A stretch of 64,000 nucleotides of DNA from the NCBI RefSeq assembly GCF_023516495.1, contig NZ_JAMGBC010000001.1:1240001-1304000 (forward strand), read 5' to 3'. Positions 1 through 9,227 of this stretch are shown here, piece by piece. The translations under genes were made by a program, and so were the position numbers. Position 1 is the first letter of the stretch, and every line of letters begins with the position of its first letter. Under the pieces are notes generated by a model, which did not search any database, was not told the DNA's origin, and was given only the letters and a program-made list of their open reading frames with translations. The DNA comes from Sphingomonas anseongensis. Lineage in GTDB: Bacteria > Pseudomonadota > Alphaproteobacteria > Sphingomonadales > Sphingomonadaceae.

Positions 1-99
1 ACTAACATTAGCGAGGCTTGTATTAAGCGCAGGGTCATACCAGTTGTTGCACTCCCGTAAGGGAACATGTGGGGCTGCCACACTGTCTAAGGATGCATA

Positions 100-1146
100 A
101 TGCAACCGTGCAGCCTTCTATCCCTCGCGACCGCAGTGCCTCCGCACGTCGTCGCTCAGAATCAGGCGAAAGAACTGGCTCGCGAAGCTTGGGGCGGAAG
201 GCCAGCCCTTTTCGACCGGCTGTCGGGCGTGTTCGACAATGCAGGGATCGCAAAGCGCCACGTCGTCGCTCCGCTCGACTGGTATGACCGGCCGCATGGC
301 TGGCGCGACCGCAACGCCCTCTATTTGGAGGCCGCGCAGGACCTTTTCGAGCGCGCAGCGACCGCTGCAATCGAAAAGGCGGGCCTCGACCCGTCCGAAA
401 TCGACGGCGTCGTCACCGTTTCCACTACCGGAATCGCGACACCCAGCCTCGAGGCTCGGGTCGGGCCGAAGATCGGCCTTCGCCCGGACGTCCGGCGAGT
501 CCCGATCTTCGGGCTTGGCTGTGCGGGCGGGGTGAACGGCCTCGCTACAGCGGCGCGCCTCGCGGCCGCAGAGCCTGGATCCAACTGGCTGTTCGTCACC
601 GTCGAGACCTGCTCCATTTCGATCAGGCTCGACAGCGACGATCCCGCCGCGATCGTCGCAACCGCCTTGTTCGGGGACGGGGCGGCGGCCGCGGTCTTGA
701 GGAGCGGCACCCATTGCATCGGTCAAATCACGGGCGCTGCCGAAAAGCTGTGGCCGGACACGCAGCGGATCATGGGCTGGAACGTCGAGGACCCGGGCCT
801 CGCCGTCGTCTTCGACCGGGCGATCCCGCCGTTCGTCGAGGAAAATATGGCTACGGCCGTCGACGAGATGCTTGCCTCCCTCGGCCGCACCCGCGACGAC
901 GTCGACCGCTTCTGCTGCCATCCCGGCGGGGTTAAGGTGGTCGACGCGATCGAGAGCGCGCTCGACCTTCCGCAGGGCGAGCTCAACCTCGAGCGCGAAG
1001 TACTCAACGACTACGGCAACATGAGTGCGCCGACCGTCCTCTTCGTGCTCGAACGCCTCATTGAGCGCGGGCTTCCAAAACGCGTTATGTTGACGGCTTT
1101 CGGCCCGGGCTTCACCGGCGCCGGCCTGATGCTGGAGTCCGCATGA
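100..1146 (+). CDS. Type III polyketide synthase
   Basis: Chalcone/stilbene synthase superfamily enzyme, predicted to extend an acyl-CoA starter with malonyl-CoA in the cytoplasm to an alkylresorcinol, alkylpyrone or similar product. The Cys-His-Asn catalytic triad is visible: Cys141 in GLGCAGG, His274 in FCCHPGG and Asn307 in YGNMSAP. The length, 348 aa, is near the family norm. AAGGA six bases before the ATG supports this start. The stop overlaps the next gene by four bases (ATGA); that partner is an ICMT-like methyltransferase, the same pairing as srsA-srsB of Streptomyces griseus, where a phenolic lipid is made and then methylated. Starter unit and product cannot be read from sequence. 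The 99 bases upstream contain no gene. Confidence 0.9.
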   Translation: MQPCSLLSLATAVPPHVVAQNQAKELAREAWGGRPALFDRLSGVFDNAGIAKRHVVAPLDWYDRPHGWRDRNALYLEAAQDLFERAATAAIEKAGLDPSEIDGVVTVSTTGIATPSLEARVGPKIGLRPDVRRVPIFGLGCAGGVNGLATAARLAAAEPGSNWLFVTVETCSISIRLDSDDPAAIVATALFGDGAAAAVLRSGTHCIGQITGAAEKLWPDTQRIMGWNVEDPGLAVVFDRAIPPFVEENMATAVDEMLASLGRTRDDVDRFCCHPGGVKVVDAIESALDLPQGELNLEREVLNDYGNMSAPTVLFVLERLIERGLPKRVMLTAFGPGFTGAGLMLESA

Positions 1147-1631
1147 ACCTCTTCGCAGTCGCGATCCTCGGCTATGTGACTCTCGAGCGGCTCGCCGAGC
1201 TCATCTTCGCCGACAGGAACACCAAGAGGCTGAAAGCGCAGGGCGCTACCGAGCATGCCGCTGGCCATTACCCCCTCATCGTCGCCGTCCATGTGTTGTG
1301 GCTTGGCTCGCTTTGGCTCCTCGCAAATGACCGCTCGCCGGACATGTTCTGGCTGGCGATGTATGTGATCCTGCAAGCCGCGCGGCTGTGGGTGCTGGCA
1401 ACGCTGGGGCCGCGCTGGACGACGCGGATCATCGTCGTTCCAGGCGAAGATCTGGTGAAGGAAGGCCCGTACCGCTTCGTCAACCACCCGAACTATTGGG
1501 TCGTGATCGGCGAAATCGCAGTGCTTCCGCTCGTCTTCGGGCTTCCTTGGGTGGCGCTGATATTCAGCCTTCTCAACGCTGCCGTGCTCACGGTTCGCGT
1601 CCGCGAGGAGAACCACGCGCTCCGCGGCTAA
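1143..1631 (+). CDS. ICMT-family membrane methyltransferase
   Basis: Integral membrane protein of 162 aa with several hydrophobic segments and the C-terminal signature of isoprenylcysteine carboxyl methyltransferase-like enzymes, GPYRFVNHPNYWVVIGE, in which the HPNY and downstream Glu form the SAM/substrate site. It probably methylates the lipid made by the polyketide synthase encoded immediately upstream, with which it shares an ATGA overlap. No flavoprotein hydroxylase (the third gene of the srs pathway) follows. Family assignment is firm; the substrate is inferred from context. Confidence 0.85.
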   Translation: MNLFAVAILGYVTLERLAELIFADRNTKRLKAQGATEHAAGHYPLIVAVHVLWLGSLWLLANDRSPDMFWLAMYVILQAARLWVLATLGPRWTTRIIVVPGEDLVKEGPYRFVNHPNYWVVIGEIAVLPLVFGLPWVALIFSLLNAAVLTVRVREENHALRG

Positions 1632-1759
1632 GCTCGCTTGCGCGGCTGCCTCGACAAGCCTATATCGCGCTTCTCTCCTCGACATCGTCATTGATGCTGA
1701 GGCTGGTCGCTTCCCAGCGGCCGGTCCGAGAGACGTTTTGGATTAAGCAGGACGAGCAA

Positions 1760-2290
1760 GTGGCCGACAATGCCGCGCTTACACGATTGATCGAGCCCGA
1801 GCTGAAATCGCTCGGCTACGATCTCGTGCGCGTCGCGATGATCGGCGGGACCTCCGATCCCACGCTCCAAGTGATGGCCGAGCGGCCCGACACCCGTCAG
1901 CTTCTCATCGACGATTGCGAGACGATCTCGAGGCGGCTGTCCGAGCTGCTCGACGAGAAGGATCCGATCGAAGGCGCGTACCGGCTGGAGGTCAGCTCGC
2001 CCGGAATCGACCGGCCGCTGACCAGGCTGAAGGATTATGACGACTGGTCCGGCCACGAGGCGCGGATCAACCTGGCCGAACCTATGGGCGGCCGGAAGCA
2101 ATTTTCAGGCGAGCTGCGCGGCACGGGCGAAGGCAATACCGTCCATGTCCTGGGCAAGGATGGCAGGGACTATGCGGTCCCGTTCGGGTCCATCGCGTCG
2201 GCAAAGCTCCTGCTCACTGACGAACTTATCAAGGCAACCGCGCCGCTAAGCCTCGAAGGTGCGGACGAAATCGAAGAAATGGAAGGTTAG
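1760..2290 (+). CDS. rimP: Ribosome maturation factor RimP
   Basis: RimP assists 30S subunit maturation. The protein (176 aa) begins VADNAALTRLIEPELKSLG, followed by the conserved stretch YRLEVSSPGIDRPL and the C-terminal SH3-like segment. I chose GTG at 1760 because AGGA lies 7 bases upstream and the N-terminus then matches the family; an in-frame ATG at 1694 would add a non-conserved extension. It lies just before nusA with a 5-base gap, the conserved bacterial order, and is the first gene of the nusA-infB operon here. Confidence 0.93.
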   Translation: MADNAALTRLIEPELKSLGYDLVRVAMIGGTSDPTLQVMAERPDTRQLLIDDCETISRRLSELLDEKDPIEGAYRLEVSSPGIDRPLTRLKDYDDWSGHEARINLAEPMGGRKQFSGELRGTGEGNTVHVLGKDGRDYAVPFGSIASAKLLLTDELIKATAPLSLEGADEIEEMEG

Positions 2291-2295
2291 AAGAC

Positions 2296-3924
2296 ATGGC
2301 TACCGCAGCACCAGCGGCTCCGACTGCAAACAAGGCCGAATTGCTCGCCATCGCCGATGCGGTCGCGCGCGAGAAGCTGATCGACAAAGCGATCGTCATC
2401 GAGGCGATGGAAGACGCGATCCAGCGCGCCGCCCGGGCCCGATACGGCGCCGAGAACGACATCCGAGCAAAGCTCGACCAGAACACCGGCGAGCTTCGCC
2501 TGTGGCGAGTTCTCGAAGTGGTCGAGGAGCCGGAGGATCATTTCAAGCAGGTCGACCTCAAGGGCGCGCAGAAGCTTGAGAAGGGTGCCGCGCTCGGCGA
2601 CTTCATCGTCGATCCGCTGCCCCCGATCGAGTTCGGGCGCATCGCTGCCCAGGCCGCCAAGCAGGTGATCTTCCAGAAGGTCCGCGATGCCGAGCGCGAG
2701 CGGCACTATGAGGAATTCAAGGACCGCGCCGGCGAGATCATCACCGGAGTCGTCAAGCGCGTCGAGTTCGGCCACGTCGTCGTCGACCTCGGCCGCGCCG
2801 AGGGCGTCATCCGCCGCGACCAGCAGATCCCTCGCGAAATGGTTCGCGTTGGCGACCGCATCCGCTCGCTGATCCTTCGGGTCAGCCGCGAAGCCCGCGG
2901 CCCGCAGATCTTCCTGAGCCGCGCTCACCCGGACTTCATGAAGAAGCTCTTCGCGCAGGAAGTCCCCGAGATTTACGACGGAATCATCGAGATCAAGGCC
3001 GCGGCACGCGACCCAGGATCGCGCGCGAAGATCGGGGTCATCAGCCACGACAGCTCGATCGACCCGGTCGGCGCCTGCGTCGGAATGAAGGGCAGCAGGG
3101 TGCAGGCCGTCGTCCAGGAACTCCAGGGCGAGAAGATCGACATCATCCCTTGGTCCGAGGACCTGGCGACGTTCGTCGTCAACGCACTCCAGCCGGCCAC
3201 CGTCAGCCGCGTCGTCATCGACGAGGAAGAGAGCCGCATCGAAGTCGTGGTTCCCGACGACCAGCTCAGCCTCGCGATCGGCCGCCGCGGCCAGAACGTC
3301 AGGCTCGCCAGCCAGCTGACCAACAGCCAGATTGACATCCTGACCGAAGCCGACGCGAGCGAGAAGCGCCAGCGCGAGTTCGTCGAGCGTTCGACGATGT
3401 TCCAGGAGGAGCTCGACGTCGACGAGACGCTCGCGCAGCTGCTGGTGGCCGAAGGCTTCACCACGCTGGAGGAAGTCGCCTACGTTCCGCAGGAGGAAAT
3501 CAGCACCATTGAGGGGCTGGACGAGGACATCGCGACCGAGCTCCAGAGCCGGGCAACCGAAGCTCTCGACCGCCGCGAGGCTGCCGCTCGCGAGCAACGC
3601 CGGGCTCTTGGGGTCGAGGATGCCCTCGCCGAAATGCCGCACCTCACCGAGCAGATGCTGGTGACTTTGGGCAAGGCGGGCATCAAGACTCTCGACGACC
3701 TCGCCGACCTTGCCACCGACGAGCTGGTGCAGAAGCGCCGGGTCGAGCCGCGCCGGCGCTCCGACGCTCCGGTCCGGTCCGAGGACAAGGGCGGTATCCT
3801 GGCCGAATATGGGCTGAGCGACGAGCAGGGCAACGAGATCATCATGGCCGCCCGAGCCCACTGGTTCGAGGACGAGGACAAGGCGCCGCAGCAGGAGGAC
3901 GCTGTTGCGGAAGACAAGCAATGA
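2296..3924 (+). CDS. nusA: Transcription termination/antitermination factor NusA
   Basis: NusA (542 aa) binds RNA polymerase and nascent RNA to control pausing, termination and antitermination. The order is N-terminal RNAP-binding domain, S1 domain (GEIITGVVKRVEFGHVVVDL), two KH domains (IGRRGQNVRLASQL in the second), and C-terminal helix-hairpin-helix repeats (LVAEGFTTLEEVAYV; LGKAGIKTLDDLADL) as in proteobacterial NusA. It sits between rimP and a ylxR-like gene whose TTG start and Shine-Dalgarno lie inside the nusA 3' end, so the two are probably translationally coupled. Confidence 0.97.
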   Translation: MATAAPAAPTANKAELLAIADAVAREKLIDKAIVIEAMEDAIQRAARARYGAENDIRAKLDQNTGELRLWRVLEVVEEPEDHFKQVDLKGAQKLEKGAALGDFIVDPLPPIEFGRIAAQAAKQVIFQKVRDAERERHYEEFKDRAGEIITGVVKRVEFGHVVVDLGRAEGVIRRDQQIPREMVRVGDRIRSLILRVSREARGPQIFLSRAHPDFMKKLFAQEVPEIYDGIIEIKAAARDPGSRAKIGVISHDSSIDPVGACVGMKGSRVQAVVQELQGEKIDIIPWSEDLATFVVNALQPATVSRVVIDEEESRIEVVVPDDQLSLAIGRRGQNVRLASQLTNSQIDILTEADASEKRQREFVERSTMFQEELDVDETLAQLLVAEGFTTLEEVAYVPQEEISTIEGLDEDIATELQSRATEALDRREAAAREQRRALGVEDALAEMPHLTEQMLVTLGKAGIKTLDDLADLATDELVQKRRVEPRRRSDAPVRSEDKGGILAEYGLSDEQGNEIIMAARAHWFEDEDKAPQQEDAVAEDKQ

Positions 3925-4606
3925 GACCGCCGAGCGCCTGAAGCACACGCCCGAGCGAACCTGCGTCCTCACCCGCCGGAAGGCGGCTCCCGATGAGCTC
4001 ATCCGGCTTGCGCTCGGTCCCGACGGGACGGTCGCGCCGGACGTTCGCGCCCGCGCGCCCGGCCGCGGCGCCTGGATTTCGGTCGGCAAGGCCCAGCTTG
4101 AGGAGGCCGTCGCTAACGGCAAGCTGAAGGGCGCGCTTCAGCGAGCCTTCAAGACCGGCGAGCTGTCGGTGCCCGACGATCTTGCCGAGCGAACCGAGCA
4201 GGCGCTTCGCCAATACGCGCTTGACCGCCTTGGAATGGAAGCGCGGGCAAGCAACCTGATCAACGGCACCGACAAGGTCGAAGCGGCGGCCCGATCGGGC
4301 AAGGTCCGGCTGCTGATCCACGCATCGGACGCGGCCGAGGACGGCACGAGGGCGCTCGACCAGGCGTGGCGGGTCGGCGGCGGCGAGGCGAAGGGGGTGA
4401 TATTCCCCGAGGACCGCACTATCTTGTCATTAGCTTTGGGGCGCGAAAATGTGGTACATGTCGCCCTGATCGAACCCGCTGCCGCGGCTCGCGTAAACCA
4501 AGCGCTTGCCAGGTGGCGAGCTTTCATTGACCCCGATGCCGGCTTTCTAGGCGGCGATTCCGCCTCTGGAACCGGCTCGGCTGACGAAGTTGAAGGAACA
4601 GAATGA
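3905..4606 (+). CDS. YlxR-family RNA-binding protein with L7Ae-like C-terminal domain
   Basis: The N-terminal ~85 residues match YlxR/DUF448 (ERTCVLTRRKAAPDELIRLA, then GRGAWI), an RNA-binding family encoded between nusA and infB. The C-terminal half (from about residue 135, VRLLIHASDAAEDG) looks like an L7Ae/ribosomal L7A fold, a fusion common in alphaproteobacteria (233 aa total). The start is TTG: a strong AGGAGG at 3893-3898 lies six bases before TTG 3905, both inside nusA, so the genes overlap by 20 bases in different frames. It also overlaps infB by four bases (ATGA). The exact role in translation or RNA processing is not established from this sequence. Confidence 0.88.
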   Translation: MRKTSNETAERLKHTPERTCVLTRRKAAPDELIRLALGPDGTVAPDVRARAPGRGAWISVGKAQLEEAVANGKLKGALQRAFKTGELSVPDDLAERTEQALRQYALDRLGMEARASNLINGTDKVEAAARSGKVRLLIHASDAAEDGTRALDQAWRVGGGEAKGVIFPEDRTILSLALGRENVVHVALIEPAAAARVNQALARWRAFIDPDAGFLGGDSASGTGSADEVEGTE

Positions 4607-7119
4607 GCGAGCAGACCGAAAAGCCGAAGCTTGGCACGCGCGCCCCGCTGGGGATCAAGCGGACGGTCGAGACCGGCAAGGTGAAGCAGAGCTTCAGCCA
4701 CGGCCGCTCGAACACGGTCGTCGTCGAGGTGAAGAAGCGGCGAATCCTGGGCAAGCCCGGCGAAGCGGCCGAAGCGCCCAAAACGCCGGAGCCCGCGCCC
4801 GCGCCTGCTCCAGAGGCAAAGAAGCCCGAGCCCAAGCCCGCGGCTCCCGCCCGCGCGCCCAAGGCGTCGCCAGCCGACGAGTTCGCCAACCGGAAGGAAT
4901 TGCAGGAGCGCCTTCTTCGCGAAGCCGAGGAATCGCGCCTCGCATCGCTCGAGGAAGCTCGCCGCCGCGAAGATCGCGAAAAGGTCGAGCAGACCGAGGA
5001 CGAGCGCCGCCGCGCCGAGGACAACCGCAAGGCCGAGGAAGCTGCCGCCGAAGAAGCTCGCAAGCGCGCCGAAGAGGAAGCGCTCGCTGCCCAGGCTCCT
5101 GCCGCGCCGGAACCAGCCGCGCCGCAGGTCCCGGACGAGGACGACGAGCGCGGCCCGCGCCGTCACGGCCATGCGCCAGCAGCCAAGCGCCCGGAGCCTG
5201 CGCGTCCGTCGCGCGGCCGCGGCGATGAGCAGCGCCATCGCGGCAAGCTCACCGTCAGCCGTGCCCTGTCCGGCGAGGACGACAGCCGTGCCCGTTCGCT
5301 CGCTGCGCTCCGCCGCGCCCGCGAAAAGGAAAAGCGCCATCACCAGGAAGCCGGTCCGGCCGCCAAGCAGGTCCGCGACGTGGTCGTCCCCGAGGCGATC
5401 ACCGTCCAGGAGCTCGCCAACCGTATGGCCGAGCGCGGCGCCGACCTGGTCAAAGCCCTGTTCAAGATGGGCATGCCCGTCACCCTGACCCAGACCATCG
5501 ACCAGGACACCGCCGAGCTTCTCGTCACCGAGTTCGGCCACGCGATCAAGCGCGTGAGCGAGTCCGACATCGACATCGACACGTCCGAGGACGTCGATGC
5601 TCCGGAAACTCTGAAGGCGCGTCCGGCGGTGGTCACGATCATGGGCCATGTCGATCACGGCAAGACGTCGCTCCTCGACGCCATCCGCGGCGAAGACGTC
5701 GTCTCCGGAGAAGCCGGCGGGATCACCCAACATATCGGCGCCTACCAGGTCAGCCTTCCGGACAAGTCGAGGATCACCTTCCTCGACACTCCGGGCCACG
5801 AGGCGTTCACCGAGATGCGCGCCCGCGGTGCCAACGTCACCGACATCGTCATCCTCGTGGTTGCAGCCGATGACGGCCTGAAGCCGCAGACGATCGAGGC
5901 GATCAACCACACCAAGGCTGCCGGCGTCCCGATGATCGTCGCGATCAACAAGATCGATAAGCCGGACTCCAAGCCGCAGAAGGTCCGCGAGGAGCTTCTC
6001 CAGCACGAAGTCATTGTCGAGGACATGGGCGGCGACGTGCAGGACGTCGAAGTCTCCGCGCTCAAGAAGACCAACCTCGACAAGCTTCTCGAAGCCATCC
6101 AGCTCCAGGCTGAAATCCTCGAACTGAAGGCCAACCCGGACCGCGCCGCCGAAGGCACGGTGGTCGAAGCCAAGCTCGACAAGGGCCGCGGCCCGCTCGC
6201 GACCGTGCTCGTCCAGCGCGGCACGCTTCGCGTCGGCGACGTGTTCGTCGCTGGCGCATCGTCGGGCAAGGTCCGGGCGATGATCGACGACAAGGGTCGC
6301 CAGGTTAAGGAAGCCGGGCCGTCGGTTCCGGTCGAAGTGCTCGGAATGTCCGTGGTGCCGGCCGCCGGTGACGCGTTCACCGTCGTCGAGAACGAGGCGC
6401 GCGCTCGCGAAGTCGCGTCCTATCGTCAGGGCGTGCTCGACAAGAAGCGCACGACATCAGCGCCGGTGACTCTGGAGAACATGTTCGCCAACCATGCGTC
6501 GACGACCAAGGAGCTGGCGCTCGTGGTCAAGGCGGACGTCCATGGCTCGATCGAGGCGATTGTCCATGCGCTCAACCGCCTGTCGACCGACGAGATCAAG
6601 GTCCGGATACTTCACTCGGGCGTGGGCGCGATCACCGAAAGCGACGTGACTCTCGCAAGCGCGAGCGGAGCGCCGATCATCGGCTTCAACGTCCGACCGA
6701 ATGCCAAGGCCCGCGAAGTCGCCGACCGCAACAAGGTCGAGTTCCGCTATTACGACGTCATCTACCACCTTACCGACTGGGTGAAGGGGGCGATGGCAGG
6801 CGAGCTCGGTCCCGAGATCATCGAGACGGTCGTCGGACGCGCCGAGGTCAAGGAAGTCTTCCCCGCCGGCAAGAAGGACAAGGCCGCCGGCCTCCTCGTC
6901 CTCGAGGGCATTATCCGCAAGGGCCTCAACGCCCGCCTCACCCGCGAGGACGTCATCGTCTCCAAGACGACCATCTCCTCGCTTCGGCGCTTCAAGGACG
7001 ACGTTTCCGAGGTCACGTCCGGCCTCGAGTGCGGCGTTCTCCTGGCCGATACCAACGACATCAAGCCGGGCGACTCGCTCGAAGTGTTCGAGGTCGAGGA
7101 GCGCGCGCGGACGCTTTGA
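4603..7119 (+). CDS. infB: Translation initiation factor IF-2
   Basis: IF-2 (838 aa) delivers fMet-tRNA to the 30S subunit and promotes subunit joining with GTP. After an IF2-associated N-terminal motif (about residues 8-45) comes a long Ala/Glu/Arg/Lys-rich charged linker (about 50-250), then the IF2 N-terminal domain and the GTPase domain, with G1 GHVDHGKTS near residue 348, DTPGHEAF for G3 and NKIDKPD for G4. Domains II, III and IV complete it. The start overlaps the ylxR-like stop (ATGA) and the stop overlaps a small downstream ORF (TTGA). Confidence 0.97.
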   Translation: MSEQTEKPKLGTRAPLGIKRTVETGKVKQSFSHGRSNTVVVEVKKRRILGKPGEAAEAPKTPEPAPAPAPEAKKPEPKPAAPARAPKASPADEFANRKELQERLLREAEESRLASLEEARRREDREKVEQTEDERRRAEDNRKAEEAAAEEARKRAEEEALAAQAPAAPEPAAPQVPDEDDERGPRRHGHAPAAKRPEPARPSRGRGDEQRHRGKLTVSRALSGEDDSRARSLAALRRAREKEKRHHQEAGPAAKQVRDVVVPEAITVQELANRMAERGADLVKALFKMGMPVTLTQTIDQDTAELLVTEFGHAIKRVSESDIDIDTSEDVDAPETLKARPAVVTIMGHVDHGKTSLLDAIRGEDVVSGEAGGITQHIGAYQVSLPDKSRITFLDTPGHEAFTEMRARGANVTDIVILVVAADDGLKPQTIEAINHTKAAGVPMIVAINKIDKPDSKPQKVREELLQHEVIVEDMGGDVQDVEVSALKKTNLDKLLEAIQLQAEILELKANPDRAAEGTVVEAKLDKGRGPLATVLVQRGTLRVGDVFVAGASSGKVRAMIDDKGRQVKEAGPSVPVEVLGMSVVPAAGDAFTVVENEARAREVASYRQGVLDKKRTTSAPVTLENMFANHASTTKELALVVKADVHGSIEAIVHALNRLSTDEIKVRILHSGVGAITESDVTLASASGAPIIGFNVRPNAKAREVADRNKVEFRYYDVIYHLTDWVKGAMAGELGPEIIETVVGRAEVKEVFPAGKKDKAAGLLVLEGIIRKGLNARLTREDVIVSKTTISSLRRFKDDVSEVTSGLECGVLLADTNDIKPGDSLEVFEVEERARTL

Positions 7120-7250
7120 GCGAGCAGCCTGACACTCCGCCGGGCCAACTCTCGGCCAAGAAAGTCAACCGGATCGTTGGCTGGCTGGCAGGATGCGCAC
7201 CAATGTTGCTGCTAACCTTCGTTTCGGTCGTGTATTTGACGGTGAAGTAA
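7116..7250 (+). CDS. Small predicted membrane protein (44 aa) between infB and rbfA
   Basis: A 44-codon ORF starts at TTG 7116, overlapping the infB stop as TTGA, and ends two bases before rbfA. The predicted product has a polar N-terminus ([19 protein letters not shown]) and one hydrophobic helix (about residues 22-41, [20 protein letters not shown]), so it would be a single-pass membrane peptide. Support comes from the tight fit between two genes, the same overlap style used elsewhere in the window, and the clear hydrophobic segment. The nearest purine-rich site (GAGGAG) is rather far upstream, so initiation would rely on coupling to infB. I recognise no family. Confidence 0.5.
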   Translation: MSEQPDTPPGQLSAKKVNRIVGWLAGCAPMLLLTFVSVVYLTVK

Positions 7251-7251
7251 C

Positions 7252-7644
7252 GTGCGCAAGGTTGAAACTCCCGAAGGCCGCTCGGTCCGCCTCCTCCGCG
7301 TCGGCGAGCAGGTGCGCCACGTGCTGAGCGAATTGCTCCAGCGCGGCGACGTGCATGACGAGACGCTTCAGAACCACCTGGTCAGCGTCACCGAGGTGCG
7401 GATGTCACCCGACCTTCGCCACGCGACCGTGTTCGTGAAGCCATTGCTCGGCCAGGACGAGGAAGCGGTGCTCAAGGCGCTGCGCCAGAACACGGCCTAC
7501 CTCCAGCGCGAGGTTGCCCGCCGCGTGCAGCTGAAATATGCCGCCAAGCTCAAGTTCCTGGCGGACGAGAGCTTCGATGAAGGCACACACATCGACCGCC
7601 TGCTGAGGTCGCCCAAGGTCGCCCAGGATATCGAGGGCGAATGA
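7252..7644 (+). CDS. rbfA: Ribosome-binding factor A
   Basis: RbfA (130 aa) is a 30S maturation and cold-adaptation factor with a KH-like fold. Typical features are the N-terminal [20 protein letters not shown], the central [19 protein letters not shown] and the C-terminal [19 protein letters not shown]. The start is GTG at 7252, just after the small membrane ORF. The stop overlaps a GNAT gene (ATGA). Its position downstream of infB is conserved, but truB is displaced here by about 2.9 kb containing three accessory genes. Confidence 0.96.
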   Translation: MRKVETPEGRSVRLLRVGEQVRHVLSELLQRGDVHDETLQNHLVSVTEVRMSPDLRHATVFVKPLLGQDEEAVLKALRQNTAYLQREVARRVQLKYAAKLKFLADESFDEGTHIDRLLRSPKVAQDIEGE

Positions 7645-8177
7645 TCGCGGGGCTCGATGCGCCGATGCAGGGCGACGACTGCAGCGCCGAGCTACTGACC
7701 GAAGCGCATCGAGAGGATCTCCGCTTGGCGTGCGGCGAAGACCCGGACCTTTGGCAGATCTGGTATGCAGACTTCGGCGCTCAAAATTTCGATGCCGCGT
7801 TCGACCAGCTGATGGCGCGTGCCGAATGGGTCCGCTTTGCGCTCCGTGACGGCGACACGTTCGCGGGCTTCAGCTGTTATTTGAACATCGACGACAGCCG
7901 CCAGCTGCTGGAGATCGGCAGCACCTATTATCGCCCGCGCCTCCGCCACATCGGCTTCAATCGGCGCTGCAAGTCGATGATGCTGAAGCGCGCCTTCGAA
8001 TTCGGCTATCGGCGCGTCGAATTCCGCGTCGACAGGCGGAACACCCGCAGCCAGGCAGCGATGAAGAATCTCGGCGCAGTCCGCGAAGGCGTGATGCGAA
8101 GCCACGGCATCACCTGGAACGGCCACGTTCGCGACACGGTGCTTTTCGCTATTTTGCGCGAGGAATGGCCGGTCTAA
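7641..8177 (+). CDS. GNAT-family N-acetyltransferase (RimJ/RimL type)
   Basis: Protein of 178 aa with the GNAT layout of RimJ/RimL-like acetyltransferases: a central beta segment ([22 protein letters not shown]) and the closing [29 protein letters not shown] region, where the N-R-S-x-x-A-x-x-x-L-G pattern is characteristic. It is predicted to transfer an acetyl group from acetyl-CoA to a protein N-terminus or small molecule. It is translationally coupled to rbfA by an ATGA overlap. Substrate unknown; its lodging in a ribosome-biogenesis operon makes a ribosomal target possible but unproven. Confidence 0.8.
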   Translation: MIAGLDAPMQGDDCSAELLTEAHREDLRLACGEDPDLWQIWYADFGAQNFDAAFDQLMARAEWVRFALRDGDTFAGFSCYLNIDDSRQLLEIGSTYYRPRLRHIGFNRRCKSMMLKRAFEFGYRRVEFRVDRRNTRSQAAMKNLGAVREGVMRSHGITWNGHVRDTVLFAILREEWPV

Positions 8178-8207
8178 GGCTTGGGCTCACGCGCTCGTCA
8201 GCGGGGA

Positions 8208-9227
8208 ATGGCCATCGTCAGCAAACGCGCCAAGGCGGAAGGCATGCCGATCATCCACATCGGCTATCCCAAGACCGCGAGCACCTGGTTCCAGAAGGCT
8301 TTCTATCCGCACCTCAACTCGCCCCGATACATCGGCCGCGAAGCGATCAAGGCCGCACTCGCTGATTGGAACGCGCTCGATTTCGACCCGGAGAAATTCC
8401 GGAAGACGCTTGGCCTCGGCGAGCATGAGGCGGGCCTGATCAGTGAGGAGGGCCTGTGCGGCTACCTTCACAACGGCGGCGTGGGCGGGATGGTCTCCAA
8501 GGTGCTCGCCGAGCAATTGAAACAAGCATATCCGGACGCCCGCATCGTCATCTTCATCAGGTCGCAGCCGAGCATCCTCGTGGCCGCTTACGCGCAGTAC
8601 GTCCGCTCCGGCGGGACGCGTAGCGCGCGCCGCTATTTCTTCCCCAAGGATTATCTGATCGGGCCCAACGCCTCGACCTACAAGCAGCCGCGGTTCGATA
8701 TTGCCTTCTTCCGCTACTCGCGATTGATCGAGCTGTACGAAGGCCTGTTCGGGGCCGGAAACGTGCACATATTTCTCTACGAACAGTTCGCGACCGGCGG
8801 CGTCGACTTCCTCCGCGATTATTCGAAACGGCTGGCTCTCGACGTCGACTGGGACAAGGTTTCGGTAGAGCGGAAGCACGCGAGCTATTCGCACTCGCTG
8901 ATGCAGGTTGCGCGCGCGACTAACCTGCTCACCGCCCGGTCGGTCCAGGACAAGACGTCCGTGGTTCACGTGCCCGGCTGGTACGACGCCCGGCGGCAGC
9001 TTCTTGAAAGCGCCAACCGCACCGGCCTCTTCGGCCGTTCACCGGCGCTCGACCAGCTGGTCGGCAAGCCGACCGCCGACTGGCTCCGCGACTATTATGT
9101 CGAGGACAACAAGCGGCTCATGCAGACTCACAAGCTACCGCTAGCCGACTTCGAATATCCGATAGAGGCCGTGCAAGCGCCCGACCGGCCGACGCCGGGC
9201 CGCTGGCGCTCGGTTCTTCGGTTCTAG
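8208..9227 (+). CDS. Sulfotransferase family protein
   Basis: Predicted PAPS-dependent sulfotransferase (339 aa). The 5'-phosphosulfate loop is visible as HIGYPKTASTWFQ near the N-terminus and the 3'-phosphate region as RIVIFIRSQPSILVAAYAQY around residues 110-130. I prefer ATG 8208, preceded by GCGGGGA; a TTG at 8181 and an ATG at 8244 are alternatives. The acceptor is unknown; such enzymes in this lineage often act on glycans or lipids. The stop shares a CTAG palindrome with the opposed methyltransferase/P-loop gene, and the two may be functionally linked because both are foreign to the surrounding ribosome-biogenesis operon. Confidence 0.82.
   Translation: MAIVSKRAKAEGMPIIHIGYPKTASTWFQKAFYPHLNSPRYIGREAIKAALADWNALDFDPEKFRKTLGLGEHEAGLISEEGLCGYLHNGGVGGMVSKVLAEQLKQAYPDARIVIFIRSQPSILVAAYAQYVRSGGTRSARRYFFPKDYLIGPNASTYKQPRFDIAFFRYSRLIELYEGLFGAGNVHIFLYEQFATGGVDFLRDYSKRLALDVDWDKVSVERKHASYSHSLMQVARATNLLTARSVQDKTSVVHVPGWYDARRQLLESANRTGLFGRSPALDQLVGKPTADWLRDYYVEDNKRLMQTHKLPLADFEYPIEAVQAPDRPTPGRWRSVLRF

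Noticed and set aside
1694-1759. ATG 1694 as the rimP start
   Set aside because: The added residues are not RimP-like, and GTG 1760 has a well-spaced AGGA.
2287-4122. 611-aa open frame antisense to nusA
   Set aside because: Mirror frame of a GC-rich gene; composition is Asp/Leu/Val repeats with no family signature, and nusA is certain.
4138-6006. 622-aa open frame antisense to infB
   Set aside because: Shadow of infB and the ylxR-like gene; no motif and no ribosome-binding site.
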